Shown: in pieces, positions 24,362 to 33,326 of the stretch
Layout of the letters: every line of letters starts with the position of its first letter
Numbering within the stretch: the stretch's first letter is position 1
Source: JAFGMQ01 sp036733345
GTDB taxonomy: Bacteria > Desulfobacterota > DSM-4660 > Desulfatiglandales > Desulfatiglandaceae
DNA: 39,289 bases
Reading direction: 5' to 3'
Assembly (NCBI GenBank): GCA_036733345.1
Contig: DAINAR010000028.1
Location: 1-39,289 of the forward strand
Position numbers and translations under genes: made by a program
Notes under the pieces: model-generated
Databases searched by the model: none
Told to the model about the DNA's origin: nothing
What the model saw: the letters and a program-made list of their open reading frames with translations, nothing else

Positions 24362-25366
24362 TTGAAAAAGCGAAAAGAAAGAATAGACCGAGGTATTAAG
24401 GTTAGATCAGAAGATATCTTTGCGCTTTGTTCTATAAGAGAAATGCTGTATCTTTCCACTCCCAGATTATTGCCCATCGTAGGTTGTCTGGTGCTGCCTC
24501 TTGTCCTGGGAATCTACTGGCAGAGAGTTCTCCTGTCTGTAGCGGTTTTTGCGTTGTTGGCAATCAGTTGGGATATTCTGGTTCAGAGCAGTATGGTTTC
24601 TCTTGGCCAGGCGCTGTTTTTTGGAATGGGTGCCTATTCAGCGGGGGTATTAAATCACTATCTGGGTTTGTCGCCCTTTTTTACAATTCCCCTTGCGACT
24701 GTTATAGGCGGATTTATGTGCACAGCTCTCCTTTTGCCGGTTTTGAGGCTCAGAGGTATCTATTTCGCCATGGTTACACTGATCATCCCGTTGATGCTGA
24801 CCAGGGTAATAGAGGCAACGAAGATATTCGGCGGGACAGAAGGAATAAGCGGCCTGACACCCCTTCCTTCAAGATGGCTGGAACTTTACCTTGTTCTTGC
24901 AGTCCTTCTCGCAGCCCTTTTCGGTTTTCGGCGAATGATGGACTCTGACTACGGTTTAGTCTTGAAGGGAATAAATGACAATGACCGCTCTGTAATGAAT
25001 GCCGGGATCAATATCTACTGGTTTAAGATACAGGCATTGTTTATTTCAAGTTCAATTGGAGCCTTTGCCGGTGCGCTGATGACACATGTATATATGTTCG
25101 TGGGCATGCCGGTCTTTGCGCTCGATTATTCAATCCTTCCCATTGCCGCTGCTGTAGTGGGCGGGCCAGGGACCCTGGCAGGTGCAACCCTTGGCGCCTT
25201 CATATTAGTCCCCCTTTCAGAGGCATTGAGGGGTGTGGGCGGACTTCGGATAGTATTTTACGGACTTTTTCTGGTTATCTTTGTCGTTGCGCTGCCTGAA
25301 GGAATATTTCACTACATAAGACGTAAATATCTGCAATTTGAACGATGGGTTGAGGTCGAAAAATGA
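24362..25366 (+). CDS. Liv-type ABC transporter permease (LivM family)
   Basis: Second permease of the importer, about 334 residues with many hydrophobic segments. It carries SLGQALFFGMGAYSAGVL, LRGIYFAMVTL, FGGTEGISGLTPLP and VVGGPGTLAGATLGA, all family landmarks. The start is unclear. TTG codons at 24341 (overlapping the previous gene) and 24362 and an ATG at 24443 are in frame; AAGGAT before 24362 is the best ribosome site. The N-terminal 30 residues are highly charged, which is unusual for LivM and may mean that the true start is further downstream. Its stop overlaps the next ATG in ATGA. Confidence 0.88.
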   Translation: MKKRKERIDRGIKVRSEDIFALCSIREMLYLSTPRLLPIVGCLVLPLVLGIYWQRVLLSVAVFALLAISWDILVQSSMVSLGQALFFGMGAYSAGVLNHYLGLSPFFTIPLATVIGGFMCTALLLPVLRLRGIYFAMVTLIIPLMLTRVIEATKIFGGTEGISGLTPLPSRWLELYLVLAVLLAALFGFRRMMDSDYGLVLKGINDNDRSVMNAGINIYWFKIQALFISSSIGAFAGALMTHVYMFVGMPVFALDYSILPIAAAVVGGPGTLAGATLGAFILVPLSEALRGVGGLRIVFYGLFLVIFVVALPEGIFHYIRRKYLQFERWVEVEK

Positions 25367-26115
25367 ACCACGCTCCTTTACTTCAAGTCAGTAATCTCAC
25401 GAAAGTCTTTGGCGGGGTTCTGGCCCTCAACCGGCTGGATCTTGAAATTAACCGCGGGGATTTACTCGGCATAATAGGGCCCAACGGGTCAGGGAAAACA
25501 ACCCTTGTCAATCTTATCACAGGCTTTGTCAAACCTTCATCCGGACATGTTGTCTACAACAATCAGGATATTTCCGGATGGGCTCCATACAGGATTGTCC
25601 GTTTAGGAATCTCCAGGACATTTCAGATGGTAAGGCCATTCTACCAACTGCCGGCCTTCAAAAATATGATCATTCCTCTGTATTCCTCCCGTGTTAAACA
25701 CATGGCGGGCGGGAAATACGGAGACCGGGATGCAATCGCTCTGGATCTTCTGGAGGAAGTCGGTTTTGAGAGGGATTCCCGCGTAGCATACAAATCAGCC
25801 AGCGTGCTTCCCCAGGGATACCTCAAGAGACTTGAACTGGCCAAGTCGATTGCATTACAGCCGGAACTTTTAATCCTGGATGAGCTGTTTTCCGGCCTCA
25901 GTCTGGCCGAAGTAGCAAGTATCGTTCCTATAATTGAGAAACTCCGCAAGGAAGGAAAGACCATTATTATGGTTGAACACAGGCTTAAGGAGCTTTTCAG
26001 GATTGCAACCCGGGTTATGGTGCTTAACTATGGAATGAAAATAGCCGAAGGATCTTCCAGAGAAGTGATGGAAAGTGAAGAAGTAAAAAAGGCATACCTT
26101 GGAAGTGAAGTATAG
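25363..26115 (+). CDS. Liv-type ABC transporter ATPase (LivG family)
   Basis: This cytoplasmic ATPase energises the importer. Walker A reads GPNGSGKTT near residue 40, the Q-loop region FQMVRPF follows, and Walker B reads LLILDEL. The ABC signature is unusual: LPQGYLKRLELAK instead of the LivG consensus LPYGQQRRLEIAR, and Walker B ends in DELFSGLS where DEPFAGL is common. The switch His is kept in VEHRLKEL. Length is 250 residues, and it overlaps the preceding permease by 4 bases (ATGA). It should still pair with the next gene product. Confidence 0.9.
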   Translation: MNHAPLLQVSNLTKVFGGVLALNRLDLEINRGDLLGIIGPNGSGKTTLVNLITGFVKPSSGHVVYNNQDISGWAPYRIVRLGISRTFQMVRPFYQLPAFKNMIIPLYSSRVKHMAGGKYGDRDAIALDLLEEVGFERDSRVAYKSASVLPQGYLKRLELAKSIALQPELLILDELFSGLSLAEVASIVPIIEKLRKEGKTIIMVEHRLKELFRIATRVMVLNYGMKIAEGSSREVMESEEVKKAYLGSEV

Positions 26116-26128
26116 TGAGGAAAATTTA

Positions 26129-26875
26129 ATGCTGAAAGTGTCAAATTTGATGGTTTTTTTTGAAAACGCACTTGCGCTGAATGATTTCAGCATGGAAGTT
26201 AAGGGGGGCGAAATTGTAGGAGTAATAGGCTCGAACAGCGCTGGCAAAACCACCCTTATGAACACACTTTCAGGCCTGATTATAGACATGCGGATTAAAG
26301 AGAAAAGGCGGGGTGGAGAGCGGATAACGGTCTATGGAAAAATAATCTTCAGGGGAGAAGACATAACTGAGACCAAACCCAGTATGAGGGTGGAAAAAGG
26401 GATTGTCCTTTCAAGGGAAAGGCATCCCGTCTTTCCTGAAAGCACAGTAGTTGAAAATCTCAAAATTGCCGGCTATCTTAAAAAAAAGTCCGAGATTATG
26501 GAGGGGATTGAATATGCATTTGAGCTTTTTCCCGCTCTGACAGGCTTAAAATCCAGGAAAGCAGGGTTCCTTAGCGGGGGAGAACAGCAGATGCTGGCTA
26601 TCGGCATGGCACTTATTGTCAAACCGACACTTCTCCTTCTGGATGAACCCCTTTTAGGCCTGAGCCCTATGATGCAGAAAATCCTGGTGGATGCTATTGT
26701 CACTTTAAGAAAAGAATCAGGAATAACCGTTGTATTAAGCGAGCAGTTTGCAAGACCGGTCCTGCCTGTTATTGACAGGGGATATGTCATTGAGAATGGA
26801 ATGCTCACATTATCCGGTTCAGGATTAGAACTGATGGATAATCCGGAGATAAAATCCGCTTACTTCGGAGTCTGA
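26129..26875 (+). CDS. Liv-type ABC transporter ATPase (LivF family)
   Basis: Second ATPase of the importer, 248 residues from the ATG at 26129. Walker A is GSNSAGKTT (instead of GPNGAGKT), the ABC signature FLSGGEQQMLAI is canonical, and Walker B reads LLLLDEPLLGLSP. About 15 charged residues (KEKRRGGERI region, near residue 55) are inserted after the Walker A helix, compared with the usual LivF. GAGG lies before the ATG; an in-frame TTG at 26099 would overlap livG but has no good ribosome site. The canonical signature here may compensate for the degenerate one in its partner. Confidence 0.9.
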   Translation: MLKVSNLMVFFENALALNDFSMEVKGGEIVGVIGSNSAGKTTLMNTLSGLIIDMRIKEKRRGGERITVYGKIIFRGEDITETKPSMRVEKGIVLSRERHPVFPESTVVENLKIAGYLKKKSEIMEGIEYAFELFPALTGLKSRKAGFLSGGEQQMLAIGMALIVKPTLLLLDEPLLGLSPMMQKILVDAIVTLRKESGITVVLSEQFARPVLPVIDRGYVIENGMLTLSGSGLELMDNPEIKSAYFGV

Positions 26876-26879
26876 TTGT

Positions 26880-28523
26880 ATGCATGAAATTGAAAGAAGA
26901 AACATATTTTCCGTCTTTGAAGCCGTCGCCCAAAAACGCGGAACAAACACTGCCGTAGTCTATCTGGGCACCCGATATTCATACCGAAAGCTCAAGGATA
27001 TGGCCGAGGGGTTTGCAGCAGCCCTGATTGATATGGGATTAAAAGCAGGGCAGAAGGTCATAATATATACCCCAAACAGCATTCACTGGGTAGTCGCATG
27101 GCTGGGAATCCAGAGAATGGGGGGGATATGTATCCCCATAACACCAATATACACGCCCCACGATCTTAATTATATTGCGAATGACAGCGGCGCAGATGCC
27201 ATTGTCTGTGCAGATACAAATTTCGGTTATGTAACAAAGGTCCTGCCTGATACCAGCATAAAGAAGGTTATTGTTACAAAAATGGCAGAGCTCATCCCCT
27301 GGTATAAGAGACTTTTTGGATATCTCTTTGATATAATACCAAAGGGAAGGATAGGATTTAACAAAAATACATATTCTTTAAGGAAATTGCTGTCCAGATA
27401 CCCTAAGAGGGTTCGAAAATTACCGGATATAACAAGAGACGGCAGAGATACAGCCGAAATATTATACACTGGTGGAACAACCAAATTTCCCAAGGGTGTT
27501 CCTATAACTCATGAGCTTTTTCTGGTATCAGCCGATGAACAGATCAGGGTCAGCGAACCGCTGTTTCCGGTTGAAGACAATATTATCCTCGGAAATGCCC
27601 CGCTGTTTCATATTCTGGGACAGACATGCAGCCTAAGCACCCTCCTGGTTGGCGGGACACTCATGCTCCAGCCAAAAGTCAATCTCGACGCAACATTTGA
27701 TGCCATTCGAAGATTCAAGGCAAAGACTATGATAGGCGTACCTGCACTCTATCGGATGATCCTGGAACACGACCGTCTTGACCAGTATGACCTGAGTTCC
27801 GTTGATTACTGGTACAGCGCCGGAGATGTGCTTCCCGTAGAAGTTGGAAAGCGATGGATTGAAAAATTCGGGAAAGTTATTTATCAGGGGTATGGTGCTA
27901 CAGAGACATGCGGGGGTGTATCCATGTGCCCTGTTAATGTTGATAATCCGCCGAAAAGTGTAGGCCATATAGTTCCGAGCAAAAAAATAAGGATCGTTGA
28001 TCCTGTGACACTTGAACCGGTACAAACAGGAGAACCTGGCGAACTGCTTGTGTCTTCGGATGAGATGGTGACAGCATACCTTAATAAGCCTGAAGAAACT
28101 GCCGAATCCTTTATCGAAATGGACGGGTTGAAATGGTACCGCACCGCCGATGTAATGTCCATGGATGAAAAAGGAAACCTGTTCTTTGTGGACCGGACTG
28201 TAGATACTATAAAGCATAAGGGCTACAGGGTTTCAGCCTCGGAAATCGAGGCCGTTCTCCAGGAGCATCCTGCTGTTATAGGTTCATGCGTTGTTGGTGT
28301 TGCAGATGAGAAAGTTGGGGAAAGGATCAAGGCAATTGTAGTGTTAAAAGAAGACATAAAGGGTATTACAGGATATGATCTCATTAAATGGTGCAGAAAA
28401 ACACTCGTTTCCTATAAAATCCCCCAGTACATTGAATTCCGTGATATGCTTCCCAAGTCGAAGGTGGGCAAGCTTTTGAGGCGGGAGATCCGTAGTGAGG
28501 AAGTTAGAAAGGCTGAGGTATAA
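26880..28523 (+). CDS. Long-chain-type acyl-CoA synthetase (AMP-binding)
   Basis: ANL-superfamily CoA ligase of 547 residues. ATP P-loop: ILYTGGTTKFPKGVP near residue 200; adenine-binding YQGYGATETCGG near 340; RTADVMSMDEKG, GYRVSASEIEAV and the catalytic Lys in SKVGKLLRREI at the end. The type resembles FadD-like medium/long-chain ligases rather than benzoate-CoA ligases. The start lies 4 bases after livF, so uptake and CoA activation are probably coupled: the importer brings in an acid and this enzyme traps it. The substrate cannot be read from the sequence. Confidence 0.85.
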   Translation: MHEIERRNIFSVFEAVAQKRGTNTAVVYLGTRYSYRKLKDMAEGFAAALIDMGLKAGQKVIIYTPNSIHWVVAWLGIQRMGGICIPITPIYTPHDLNYIANDSGADAIVCADTNFGYVTKVLPDTSIKKVIVTKMAELIPWYKRLFGYLFDIIPKGRIGFNKNTYSLRKLLSRYPKRVRKLPDITRDGRDTAEILYTGGTTKFPKGVPITHELFLVSADEQIRVSEPLFPVEDNIILGNAPLFHILGQTCSLSTLLVGGTLMLQPKVNLDATFDAIRRFKAKTMIGVPALYRMILEHDRLDQYDLSSVDYWYSAGDVLPVEVGKRWIEKFGKVIYQGYGATETCGGVSMCPVNVDNPPKSVGHIVPSKKIRIVDPVTLEPVQTGEPGELLVSSDEMVTAYLNKPEETAESFIEMDGLKWYRTADVMSMDEKGNLFFVDRTVDTIKHKGYRVSASEIEAVLQEHPAVIGSCVVGVADEKVGERIKAIVVLKEDIKGITGYDLIKWCRKTLVSYKIPQYIEFRDMLPKSKVGKLLRREIRSEEVRKAEV

Positions 28524-28832
28524 TAATATATGTTGAGGAAATATTTGACAGGATAACAGGATTTCTCCCTTCGAGACTTTGTCATAATTATTAAAAATGT
28601 CTCAGCCAGCCAGCCAAAAGCTGGTAAAAGACTGATAAAATTTCGAATCACGCTGTGGAGTAATAAGAAATATTAAATAATTTAATTGTTACATTAAAGT
28701 AGGTGTACAAGATATTTTTACGTTTTTGGACGCACAGAAACAAAAAACTATCGTGTAAATCCAGTTTATCCCGTCAAAAACCAGTAAACATAACCTTAAA
28801 AATTCAAGCAAATAATGGCCGGGAGGATTTTA
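28524..28832 (+). other. Gene-free spacer before the carboxyltransferase gene
   Basis: About 309 bases without a gene. It holds GAGAC (28573-28577) and GTCTC (28599-28603) as short inverted arms, a repeated CAGC motif with a small CCAGC/GCTGG hairpin near 28613, and a TTGACA at 28545-28550 with no good -10 at proper distance. A separate promoter for the two downstream genes is likely but not demonstrable. Confidence 0.35.
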
Positions 28833-30389
28833 ATGAAAGACCGCATAGAAAAACTGCGCGAGGTAAAAAACAGGGCTGCCCTGGGAGGCGGCCAGGAAAA
28901 GATAGATAAGGAGCACGAAAAGGGCAAATTGTCAGCCCGGGAACGTATCAACCTTCTGCTGGATCCGGATAGTTTTAATGAATTCAATATGCTGATAAAG
29001 CACAAGATAGGCGCTCCGGGAGACGGTATAGTAACCGGACACGGGACAATTGATGGCAGGACAGTCTGTGTGTTTGCACATGATGCTACCGTAATGGGCG
29101 GATCTCAGGGCTATATGCACGGAAGGAAGGTCTATAAGATTCACGAAATGGCGCTTGATATGGGGGTGCCCCTCATCGGCCTGAATGATTCCCCGGGCGC
29201 AAGGGTTATAAGGCCCGAACTGGCAGGAAGTGATGATCCTTACAGGGTAAGTGACGAAAAACACGCCGGGGTCGTATTTTACATAAACACTCAATGCTCG
29301 GGTGCTGTACCCCAGATAAGTGCAATACTGGGCAACTGTACCGGAGGCTCCGTGTATTCGCCGGCCCTTACCGACTTCATTTTCATGGTGGACGACTTGT
29401 CCCATATGTTTATCACCGGACCCAGAGTCATAAAATCGGTCATGGGCGAAGACATCTCTATGGAAGATCTCGGCGGTGCCAAAATCCATTGCAAAATGAC
29501 CGGAGTTGCAGATTTCAGGGTAAAAAACGAGCAGGAATGCATGGACGGAATCAGGAATCTATTGTCATTCCTTCCGTCCAACTGGAGAGAAAAACCGGCA
29601 AGGAAAGATACCGGTGATTCTCCTGAAAGGTTTACCGACCAACTTGCTGAGATTGTCCCTGCTCAGCCAACAAGAGGTTATGACATGCACAGGGTCATCA
29701 GGGAAATTGTTGACAATGGAGATTTTCTTGAGGTGAAACCTGAGTTTGCGGATGAGATCATAGTAGGCTTTGCCAGGCTGGACGGCCAATCCATCGGGGT
29801 TGTAGCCAACCAGCCAATGGTTCGTGCAGGCTGCATGAGCGTGGACAGTTCCGACAAGCAGGCCAGATTCATAAGATTCTGTGATGCATTCAACATTCCG
29901 ATAGTACTGCTCGTAGACACACCCGGCTACCTTCCTGGCAAGGCTCAGGAATACTCGGGTATAATCAGGCATGGGGCAAAAGTGCTTTATGCCCTGTCCG
30001 AGGCTACGGTGCCTAAGTTAGCCATTTTAATGAGAAAGGTATATGGTGGTGCCGCCCTTGGGATGGGCATCCTTCCAGGATTCGGGACAGATCTTATATT
30101 TGCCTGGCCCATAACCGAAGTCGGGCCAATGGGTGCTGAGCAGGCGGTAGCGCTTTTCTATGCCAATGATATTAAGAAGGTTGACAATCCTGAAGAGTTC
30201 AGGGCACAGAAGATTAAAGAGTACAGTGAACAATATGCTGATCCTCTATCCCTGGCCTCTGAGGCAACATATGTTCAGGATATTATCGAACCAAGGGAAA
30301 CGAGGCGTTGTCTGATTCATTCCCTTCGTTTGATACAGACTAAAAAGAAAGAACCTGTTCTCAAAAGACATGGAAATATCCCGCTTTAA
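28833..30389 (+). CDS. Biotin-dependent acyl-CoA carboxylase, carboxyltransferase subunit
   Basis: The 518 residues match the PccB/MmdA carboxyltransferase family: KLSARERINLLLD at the N-terminus, VFAHDATVMGGSQG, two crotonase-like halves with LNDSPGARV, a CoA-binding GNCTGGSVYSP and, in the second half, LVDTPGYLPG and VYGGAALGMG. It moves carboxylate between biotin and an acyl-CoA such as propionyl-, methylmalonyl- or glutaconyl-CoA. The frame is open from 28815, but GGGAGGA precedes the ATG at 28833. No biotin carboxylase, biotin carrier or sodium-pump beta subunit is nearby, so it must find partners elsewhere. An acyl-CoA dehydrogenase follows 48 bases downstream. Confidence 0.88.
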   Translation: MKDRIEKLREVKNRAALGGGQEKIDKEHEKGKLSARERINLLLDPDSFNEFNMLIKHKIGAPGDGIVTGHGTIDGRTVCVFAHDATVMGGSQGYMHGRKVYKIHEMALDMGVPLIGLNDSPGARVIRPELAGSDDPYRVSDEKHAGVVFYINTQCSGAVPQISAILGNCTGGSVYSPALTDFIFMVDDLSHMFITGPRVIKSVMGEDISMEDLGGAKIHCKMTGVADFRVKNEQECMDGIRNLLSFLPSNWREKPARKDTGDSPERFTDQLAEIVPAQPTRGYDMHRVIREIVDNGDFLEVKPEFADEIIVGFARLDGQSIGVVANQPMVRAGCMSVDSSDKQARFIRFCDAFNIPIVLLVDTPGYLPGKAQEYSGIIRHGAKVLYALSEATVPKLAILMRKVYGGAALGMGILPGFGTDLIFAWPITEVGPMGAEQAVALFYANDIKKVDNPEEFRAQKIKEYSEQYADPLSLASEATYVQDIIEPRETRRCLIHSLRLIQTKKKEPVLKRHGNIPL

Positions 30390-30437
30390 GAGACGTGGCA
30401 CAAATATTTGAGTTGAATTACCACGGAGGTGAAAAGT

Positions 30438-31589
30438 ATGAATTTTGAGCTGACTGAAGAGCAGAAAATGCTTAGAGATATGGCAGGTAAATTTGCCGAA
30501 CAGGAAATGATGCCTACACTCCAGGAATATGAACATAAAAGGGCAATAAACTATGACATTATAAAAAAGATGGCTGAACTGGGCATGTTGGGGATCCATA
30601 TCCCCAGCGAATACGGCGGTGTGGGTCTTGACTATACTGCAGCCGCAATTATATGGGAGCAACTGAGCAGGGCAAGCTGGTCTCAGACATTGATGTCTTT
30701 GGGGCATAGTGTACTTGCAGGGACTGTCCTGCTGAACGCAGCAAGTGAGGAGCAGAAACAGAAATACCTGCCTCCCCTGTGCCGGGGCGAGATGATTATT
30801 GCTGTGGGCGCTGTTGAGCCGAATGCGGGAAGTGATGCCGGAGCAATTGAGACAAAGGCGGTTTTAGACGGCGACGACTGGGTTATAAATGGCACGAAAA
30901 ATTTTATCAGTGCAGGCAGTGTAGCTGACACTGTTCTTGTTCTGGTTCAGACGGACAAGAGCCTTGGCGCTCGAGGAATAGCCCTTATTGCTGTTGATAA
31001 AGATACCCCCGGGTTTTCCAGCTATGCTGCTGAGATGATTGGCGACCGTGCAGGAGACGTGTCCAACCTTGCATTTGTTGACTGCCGCGTACCTAAGGTA
31101 AATTTGATCGGCAAGGTGGGTAGAGGTCTTCAGAATGCGCTCACGGGCATTGATACAGCACGCCTTTTCATATCCGCCGGTGCCATTGGCATGGCTCAAA
31201 GTTGTCTTGATGCCTCTATCAAATACACAAAAGAACGTAACCAGTTCAGGAAACCCATAGCAAGTTTCCAACTGGTGCAGGAGGCAATAGCAAGAATTCA
31301 GGCTGAAATTTTCGCAATCAGGTGGCTGGTCTATCATGCGGCTGAACTCAAGAGCAAAGGCCTTCCTCACGGTAAAGAGCTTTCCTCGGCCAAGTGGCTG
31401 GCCACAGAACTGGCTGTGCGCTCCTCAGCAGAGGCAATAAGGCTCCATGGCGCCTATGGTTGCACCGAGGATTACCCGGTTGCGCATCATTATCGAGATG
31501 CGGTTCTGACTACCATACTCGGCGGGACAACTGAAATGCACAAGCTTACCATCGGCCGCGAACTTCTGGGGATTAATGCCATGGTATAA
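30438..31589 (+). CDS. Acyl-CoA dehydrogenase family protein lacking the usual catalytic Glu
   Basis: FAD-dependent family member of 383 residues with VGAVEPNAGSDAGAIETKA (FAD/substrate region), ERNQFRKPI and LHGAYGCTEDYPVAHHYRDA near the C-terminus. The active-site segment that reads YEGT in short/medium-chain enzymes reads LGGT here; codon 31521-31523 encodes Gly in place of the base. The alternative Glu used by isovaleryl- and long-chain enzymes is also absent (DTARL where DLERL is usual). It may use a different base or act on an activated substrate. GGAGGTG precedes the ATG at 30438; the in-frame GTG at 30429 overlaps that site. It is not glutaryl-CoA dehydrogenase, which keeps YEGT. Confidence 0.88.
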   Translation: MNFELTEEQKMLRDMAGKFAEQEMMPTLQEYEHKRAINYDIIKKMAELGMLGIHIPSEYGGVGLDYTAAAIIWEQLSRASWSQTLMSLGHSVLAGTVLLNAASEEQKQKYLPPLCRGEMIIAVGAVEPNAGSDAGAIETKAVLDGDDWVINGTKNFISAGSVADTVLVLVQTDKSLGARGIALIAVDKDTPGFSSYAAEMIGDRAGDVSNLAFVDCRVPKVNLIGKVGRGLQNALTGIDTARLFISAGAIGMAQSCLDASIKYTKERNQFRKPIASFQLVQEAIARIQAEIFAIRWLVYHAAELKSKGLPHGKELSSAKWLATELAVRSSAEAIRLHGAYGCTEDYPVAHHYRDAVLTTILGGTTEMHKLTIGRELLGINAMV

Positions 31590-31686
31590 AAAGGCAGAAT
31601 AGAAATATTTTAGTTTAATAGTCAAGGTTAGTGAATTGGGCTCTCAGACTTTTCAGGATCCTAACTCTATTGGCTCGCTGCCTTGA

Positions 31687-32076
31687 CTATATCATTATAT
31701 AAACATTCCTGCTTCTAGGACCGTCGAACTCACAGAAGAATATCTTTTGCCATGTCCCGAGAACAAGCCTGCCCTTTTCAAATATCACCGTTACAGAGCT
31801 TCCCATTATTGAAGCCTTGATATGGGCATCCGAATTACCTTCCACATGACGATAGGCTGAGCTGTAAGGTACAAGCTCATTCAGTCTCTTCAGTATATCA
31901 TGGCAGACGTCCGGATCAGCGCCCTCATTGATGGTGACTCCGGCCGTGGTATGGGGCACATAAACAATGCAGATTCCGTCAGTGACTCCTGTTCTTGATA
32001 CCTCACAAGCAACCAGAGGAGTTATATCAACCATCTCAATCTTTGAACCGGTTCTTACATTAATCATCTTAGGCAT
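31687..32076 (-). CDS. yjbQ: YjbQ/UPF0047 family protein
   Basis: A 129-residue member of a widespread, compact single-domain family, identified by VYVPHTTAGVTINEG, AYRHVEGNSDAHIKAS and LGTWQKIFFCEFDGPR with its conserved His and Glu residues. Some members show weak thiamin-phosphate synthase activity, but the physiological role is unclear. GGAGGTAATT precedes the ATG. It lies on the minus strand, last in a probable pyrR - unknown gene - yjbQ series, with a 51-base spacer. The convergent acyl-CoA dehydrogenase gene ends 97 bases away. Confidence 0.9.
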   Translation of the reverse strand: MPKMINVRTGSKIEMVDITPLVACEVSRTGVTDGICIVYVPHTTAGVTINEGADPDVCHDILKRLNELVPYSSAYRHVEGNSDAHIKASIMGSSVTVIFEKGRLVLGTWQKIFFCEFDGPRSRNVYIMI

Positions 32077-32127
32077 AATTACCTCCCTGACTGAATAAAG
32101 CGAAGTCGCATTTAATGAAGATCTAAC

Positions 32128-33324
32128 TCAAGAGAGTAGAATACCAGGCCCTGAATCACCTTCCTGACCTTTATCCTCAACTGCCTCTTCATAAATTTTC
32201 ATATAAAATGCAATACTGCGCTCAAGGATAAATTCTATTACGGGATTTTTCTGCAGGATATTTCCCTGTTTTCCCATTGCATTGGCAGCGGCGAGACATA
32301 TCTGAAAATAATCATTTTCTTTGAGCTTAAAAAAGATAAAGGCTATTTCTTCAAATCTGTACTTCCATAATCCGCATTTACTGCCGGAGAACAATTCGTC
32401 TGAAGCCTTGTCCTTAATGTGATATATGCGCTCCATTTTTTGATTATCAGAGAGGATAATAGGGCTTTCATCGATTTTCAGTATCTCGTCGATATAAGGC
32501 CTTAAGAATTCAGGATCAATCACCCAGGAGTTCATCAACTTGTGTTCGAATAATTTAATAAGCATGGAACTGGTTGGCAAATCATAATTTACAACGTATT
32601 CGGCAATAAGGTCATATATAATGGGCCGCTCAAGCGGAGACGCATTTTCCAGCAGCCATGGCCTCAATTCGAGGTATTCAACCGGCGGGGCTGAATCAAG
32701 ATCCAGGTGACACCTGTAGGCCTCTTCAAAGATTGTTGCGGCATGAGATACAGAAGTCTCGATAAGGACCCCGCTTTTCCTCACAAGATCCTTTTTAACT
32801 TCCTTTACATCTTTTCTGCTGTAGGTATCATAAGAGAATTCCATAAACCCTTCTTCGTCCGATACCAGTCCAACCGCAATATCCTGCCCCGGACCTGTTC
32901 TGTCTTTAATTATCAAGACCGGGCGGGTACCTTTGCCTAAGACATATGGCCCAATATAAGCAGCAGCCTTTTTTTCTCTGGATTTCAGCAAGATTGAGGT
33001 GACATTATCCTCCCTGTCAAAATACTCATCAACCGGTACACCTCTGCGTTTAAGTTTAAAAATTGCCCTGCTGACCGCCTTGCGCGTACTCTTGTCAGTA
33101 AATGCTTTATGAAATTCTAATAGAAAGGGGATGGATGATTCATTATTCAGTGGTAACCCTTCGATAAATCTCTGTGCAAGGCGAGGCTCTGAAATTATGG
33201 AAAGGATTTGTGACGGATCTTTATCCTGGAGGTCTTGAAGTGCAGAAGAAACAATGGCCTGTTCTGACGAGGAAAGAGATGAACATATTGTTCCTTTTTT
33301 CTTTTTTTGCTTTTTAAGACGCAT
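32128..33324 (-). CDS. Conserved-looking hypothetical protein
   Basis: I do not recognise this 398-residue protein. The N-terminus is a lysine-rich stretch (MRLKKQKKKKG) followed by helices; residues 30-110 (DKDPSQILSIISEPRLAQRFIEG, KAVSRAIFKLKRRGVPVDEYF) look like a helical-repeat region. The middle (AAYIGPYVLGKGTRPVLIIKD, then VGLVSDEEGFMEFSYD) looks like a small beta domain. The last 150 residues are again helical. There are no membrane segments or signal peptide. It starts 2 bases after the pyrR stop, so the two are almost certainly co-translated. The basic tail might bind RNA, but that is speculation. Confidence 0.8.
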   Translation of the reverse strand: MRLKKQKKKKGTICSSLSSSEQAIVSSALQDLQDKDPSQILSIISEPRLAQRFIEGLPLNNESSIPFLLEFHKAFTDKSTRKAVSRAIFKLKRRGVPVDEYFDREDNVTSILLKSREKKAAAYIGPYVLGKGTRPVLIIKDRTGPGQDIAVGLVSDEEGFMEFSYDTYSRKDVKEVKKDLVRKSGVLIETSVSHAATIFEEAYRCHLDLDSAPPVEYLELRPWLLENASPLERPIIYDLIAEYVVNYDLPTSSMLIKLFEHKLMNSWVIDPEFLRPYIDEILKIDESPIILSDNQKMERIYHIKDKASDELFSGSKCGLWKYRFEEIAFIFFKLKENDYFQICLAAANAMGKQGNILQKNPVIEFILERSIAFYMKIYEEAVEDKGQEGDSGPGILLS

Positions 33325-33326
33325 GT

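Noticed and set aside
30438..31589. Glutaryl-CoA dehydrogenase paired with a glutaconyl-CoA decarboxylase subunit at 28833
   Set aside because: The YEGT active-site segment of glutaryl-CoA dehydrogenase is missing, and no sodium-pump beta subunit or biotin carrier is nearby.
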